The position numbers and the translations under genes are program-made. Under the pieces are notes generated by a model. The model had not been told where the DNA came from, did not search any database, and saw only the letters and a program-made list of their open reading frames with translations. From Pseudomonas lopnurensis (GTDB lineage: Bacteria > Pseudomonadota > Gammaproteobacteria > Pseudomonadales > Pseudomonadaceae), in the NCBI RefSeq assembly GCF_015070855.1, contig NZ_JADDIX010000077.1:169645-233644 (forward strand): a DNA stretch of 64,000 nt, written 5' to 3'. Below, in pieces: positions 62,011 to 64,000 of the stretch (position 1 is the stretch's first letter; every line of letters starts with the position of its first letter).

Positions 62011-63030
62011 TCAGCTCCTCATGGAGTGATAGCTCTCGCCCTTGCTGAGTAGCGCCCAGATGATCCGGGCATTCTTGTTCGCCAGGGCTACCGTGGCGAT
62101 GTTCATGTTGCGCCTACACTTCAACTCATTGAGCCAGACGCTGCGTGGATCGGTCTTTTTCGCACTCGTTCTGAGGGCGGACCGGGCACCATGGATCAGC
62201 AAGGTTCGCAGATACCTATCGCCTCGCTTGCTGATGCGACCCAGGCGCTCCTTGCCGCCGCTGGAGTGTTGATTGGGCACCAGCCCCAGCCAGGCGGCGA
62301 GCTGGCGCCCCGACTTGAATTGACGGGCATCACCTACCGACGCCACCATGGCCGTGGCGCTGATCGGGCCAATACCCTCGATCTGCAGCAAGCGTTGCAC
62401 TCGCTCATCCTGGCGTGCCTGTTGTTGAATCAGGCTATCCAAATGGGCGACCCGATTGTCCGTTTCCTGCAGTTCGTCGCGTAGCTCGCCCACCAATTCG
62501 CGCATGGCGGCCGGTAGGCTGCTGTCCGGTTCCAATGAGCGTGTCAGCAGGGCACGAGTGGCCGCAAAACCCTGCCGAGGCTCGATCAAGCCAAACTCGC
62601 TCAGCAAACCGCGAATCTCGTTGCTCAGGGCCGTTCTCGCCCTGATGACACGACTCCTGATCCGATGCACTGACAAGGCTGCCTGCTGCTCCTCAGTCTT
62701 CACCTCTACATAACGCATCGTCGGGCGGCTACCTGCCTCGCAAATCGCCTCGGCATCGTTGGCGTCGTTCTTGCCACCCTTGACATAGGGTTTGACGAAC
62801 TGCGGGGCGATCAAGCGTACCTCGTGACCTTGCGCACGGAACTCTCGAGCCCAGTAGTGAGCACTGCCGCAGGCCTCCATGACGACCAGGCAAGGCTCCA
62901 GTTGCCTGAAGAAATCAAGCAGTCCTGCGCGCTTGATTTGCTTACGGCAGACAACCTGCTCATGGCTGTCTACACCATGAAGTTGGAAAACCTGCTTTGC
63001 CAGATCGACGCCAATTCGTTTAAGTTTCAT
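62011..63030 (-). CDS. IS110-family transposase (DEDD recombinase)
   Basis: 339 residues from the ATG at 63030 (GGAG upstream). The N-terminal RuvC-like DEDD domain has GVDLAKQVFQLHGVD, VVMEACGSAHYWAREF and GGKNDANDAEAIC; a coiled coil follows; the C-terminal Tnp20 domain has LLQIEGIGPISATAMVASVGDARQFKSGRQLAAWLGLVPNQHSSGGKERLGRISKRGDRYLRTLLIHGARS with the catalytic Ser. Apparently intact. The same frame runs upstream into a broken toxin gene by chance. Confidence 0.95.
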   Translation of the reverse strand: MKLKRIGVDLAKQVFQLHGVDSHEQVVCRKQIKRAGLLDFFRQLEPCLVVMEACGSAHYWAREFRAQGHEVRLIAPQFVKPYVKGGKNDANDAEAICEAGSRPTMRYVEVKTEEQQAALSVHRIRSRVIRARTALSNEIRGLLSEFGLIEPRQGFAATRALLTRSLEPDSSLPAAMRELVGELRDELQETDNRVAHLDSLIQQQARQDERVQRLLQIEGIGPISATAMVASVGDARQFKSGRQLAAWLGLVPNQHSSGGKERLGRISKRGDRYLRTLLIHGARSALRTSAKKTDPRSVWLNELKCRRNMNIATVALANKNARIIWALLSKGESYHSMRS

Positions 63031-63115
63031 CTCGACTCCTCCCTCTGGGACCGGTTGGTAACACCTCCAGTCTGGCGCTTGGACGCCGCAGGAGGGAGGA
63101 GTCCATTTCATTGCC

Positions 63116-63426
63116 CTACGCCGGACCGGACTGCGCACTGGGCCAGCGCTCAGGTGATCGGCGGTGATGCAGGCAGGCGAGCACGGAAATCTGTCCGTTA
63201 TCCAGCAGTTCGAAATGCAGGGCATAGGGAAAACGGCGAAGCAGTATGCGTCTAAGGCGTTCCCGGCTGGGGCGCAGCTTTCTGGTGAGCGCTCCAGCTG
63301 TTCTGTCGCGGCAGCTATTGCGCGAAGGAATTCGCCACCCAGCCCATAGGAGCGCTGCTCATACCATTCGAATGCAGCAACGATTTCGGCTTGAGCGGGT
63401 GCCTCGAAGAGGACAGTCCACCTCAC
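63116..63426 (-). pseudogene. ParE/RelE-type toxin gene with frameshift
   Basis: Starts MRWTVLFEAPAQAEIVAAFE and runs to about LERSPES; a one-base loss near 63272-63280 then shifts the frame. In the other frame the expected rest follows: LRPSRERLRRILLRRFPYAL, then HFELLDNGQISVLACLHHRRSPERW, ending at TAG 63118-63116. That TAG comes from the REP remnant beside the IS. The start overlaps the antitoxin stop by 4 bp. Confidence 0.8.
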
Positions 63427-63638
63427 AGGCGAATCCCGAGCCTCTGGGCAATCTGACCAAGGGTTTTCCCTTGATGCGGGTTCTTGTCACGCCAGAGCGC
63501 CCGCTGTTCGAGTTCGTCCAGTATTTCCGAAGTCGTTTCTGGGATCGTTTCTGCCGCGAAGCGATCCCAGAGGTCTTCCGCCAATTGCAGCCGTTCGAAC
63601 TTGCCCAGTTGCTCTATTTGTTCGCGTGTAATGCTCAT
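63423..63638 (-). CDS. addiction-module antitoxin (TIGR02574-like)
   Basis: 71 residues: MSITREQIEQLGKFERLQLAEDLWDRFAAE, then LDELEQRALWRDKNPHQGKTLGQIAQRLGIRL. The short helical putative addiction-module component that pairs with ParE-like toxins. It appears intact although its toxin is frameshifted. Confidence 0.85.
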   Translation of the reverse strand: MSITREQIEQLGKFERLQLAEDLWDRFAAETIPETTSEILDELEQRALWRDKNPHQGKTLGQIAQRLGIRL

Positions 63639-63735
63639 GCCCGCCTCCTGCTTATCTATGGCTGGACGTTATCAGCCCGCCAAGGCTGGGGACAAGCATC
63701 GGGGGAGCGGCGGGCGCAACCTCGCCGAAAGGACC

Positions 63736-63846
63736 GCAGGGCGGGCGAAACCCGCCGATTTGCGTGGCGCCGATTTCCGGTTCGATAGCATCGCCAGGCA
63801 TCCGTGCCGTTGCCTACCACGTTCGGCGGGTTGCAACCCGCCCTAC
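63736..63846. repeat. composite REP pair (BIME), second copy
   Basis: AGGGCGGGCGAAACCCGCCG...CGGCGGGTTGCAACCCGCCC with TAC. The linker (TTTGCGTGGCGCCGATTTCC..., GGCATCCGTGCC) is related to that of 60913-61021, so the unit moved as a whole. Confidence 0.8.
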
Positions 63847-63879
63847 ACATGACGGAACGCCGTGCAGCCTGCTATGCGG

Positions 63880-64000
63880 TCAGATCGCCCCACGCTCACG
63901 CAGCAAGCCAATCACCTGCCTTACCCCCTCTTCCACCGTCGCTGTTTCGGTATCGATCACCAGATCCGCCTTCAGCGGCACGTCGTAGGGGAAGGACTCG
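63880..64000 (-). CDS. adenylylsulfate kinase (CysC or CysNC), C-terminal fragment
   Basis: The last 39 codons: ESFPYDVPLKADLVIDTETA followed by TVEEGVRQVIGLLRERGAI and stop. The PYDVP...LVIDTE pattern and terminal helix match the end of APS kinase, which makes PAPS from APS. In Pseudomonas this domain is often fused to CysN; the window does not show which. Confidence 0.7.
   Translation of the reverse strand, partial: ESFPYDVPLKADLVIDTETATVEEGVRQVIGLLRERGAI

Larger units (their letters stand above)
61698..63112 (-). mobile_element. IS110-family, IS1111-group insertion sequence inside a REP
   Basis: About 1415 bp. Perfect 13-bp subterminal inverted repeats ATGGACTCCTCCC (61701-61713) and GGGAGGAGTCCAT (63094-63106), a feature of the IS1111 group. 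The flanks are the two parts of one REP: CGGCGGGTTGCAACCCG to the left (61681-61697) and GCCCTACG to the right (63113-63120). One transposase gene; about 300 bp of non-coding DNA lies downstream of it. Confidence 0.88.

Noticed and set aside
62011..63426. A possible natural toxin-transposase fusion protein
   Set aside because: The joined frame arises from a frameshift in the toxin plus a chance open stretch in the IS end; the transposase has its own ATG and ribosome site at 63030.

Overview
The window is a high-GC, densely coded chromosomal segment from a Pseudomonas-type gammaproteobacterium. I judge this from gene order: mraZ-rsmH-ftsL-ftsI-murE-murF-mraY-murD-ftsW-murG-murC-ddlB-ftsQ-ftsA-ftsZ-lpxC, then rnpB-rsmI-lpoA-yraN-diaA-BON lipoprotein and sspB-sspA-petC-petB-petA-rpsI-rplM, is the arrangement known from Pseudomonas. 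The pilBCD/pilA cluster, a malate:quinone oxidoreductase, a PA4642-type protein and abundant REP palindromes fit as well. A Stutzerimonas-like genome is plausible but cannot be fixed from sequence reading alone.

Region by region. 1-5.6 kb: end of an M48 lipoprotein protease, a chemoreceptor, an SRAP-domain protein, two small cysteine/DUF2007 proteins and an acyltransferase. 6-13.9 kb: a DUF1329 export protein, a YajG lipoprotein, mqo, a PA4642 protein, a SulP/DauA transporter and a short-chain dehydrogenase. 14-21 kb: a LOG-type nucleotide phosphoribohydrolase flanked on both sides by unusual DnaA-box-like elements, DUF2726, DUF5924 and MgtC proteins, then a stress-type cassette (sorbosone dehydrogenase-like lipoprotein, OsmE, Rho_N protein, proline-rich microprotein, ferritin-like protein). 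21.4-39.5 kb: the complete dcw division/cell-wall cluster on the minus strand with lpxC, driven from a promoter with four MraZ boxes. 39.7-49.7 kb: RNase P RNA, rsmI/lpoA/yraN/diaA, sspAB, the cytochrome bc1 operon and rplM-rpsI. 50-57.8 kb: a Tas aldo-keto reductase, a CbiM-like membrane protein, a ParDE-like toxin-antitoxin pair, yacG-coaE and pilD-pilC-pilB. 58-64 kb: an accessory region with pilA, a TfpO-like pilin glycosyltransferase, toxin-antitoxin remnants, a REP-associated tyrosine transposase (RAYT), an IS110-family (IS1111-group) element sitting inside a REP, and the end of an APS kinase gene.

Four non-coding patterns stand out. (1) The IS1111-type element lies inside a REP palindrome. 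Its non-coding end folds into a hairpin whose internal loop carries GCAACCC and TAGGGC on the transposase strand, which are the two halves of the REP target it interrupts: a candidate bridge/seek RNA. (2) Four copies of a 35-bp tripartite DnaA-box-like element with identical spacing flank the LOG gene. (3) A dispersed inverted-repeat element beginning TAGGG occurs at least five times; one copy of about 245 bp sits between ftsW and murG, up against the murG start codon. (4) Repeats beginning TAG repeatedly supply the stop codon of the gene they abut.

All functional names rest on reading translated motifs and gene order; no database search was run.
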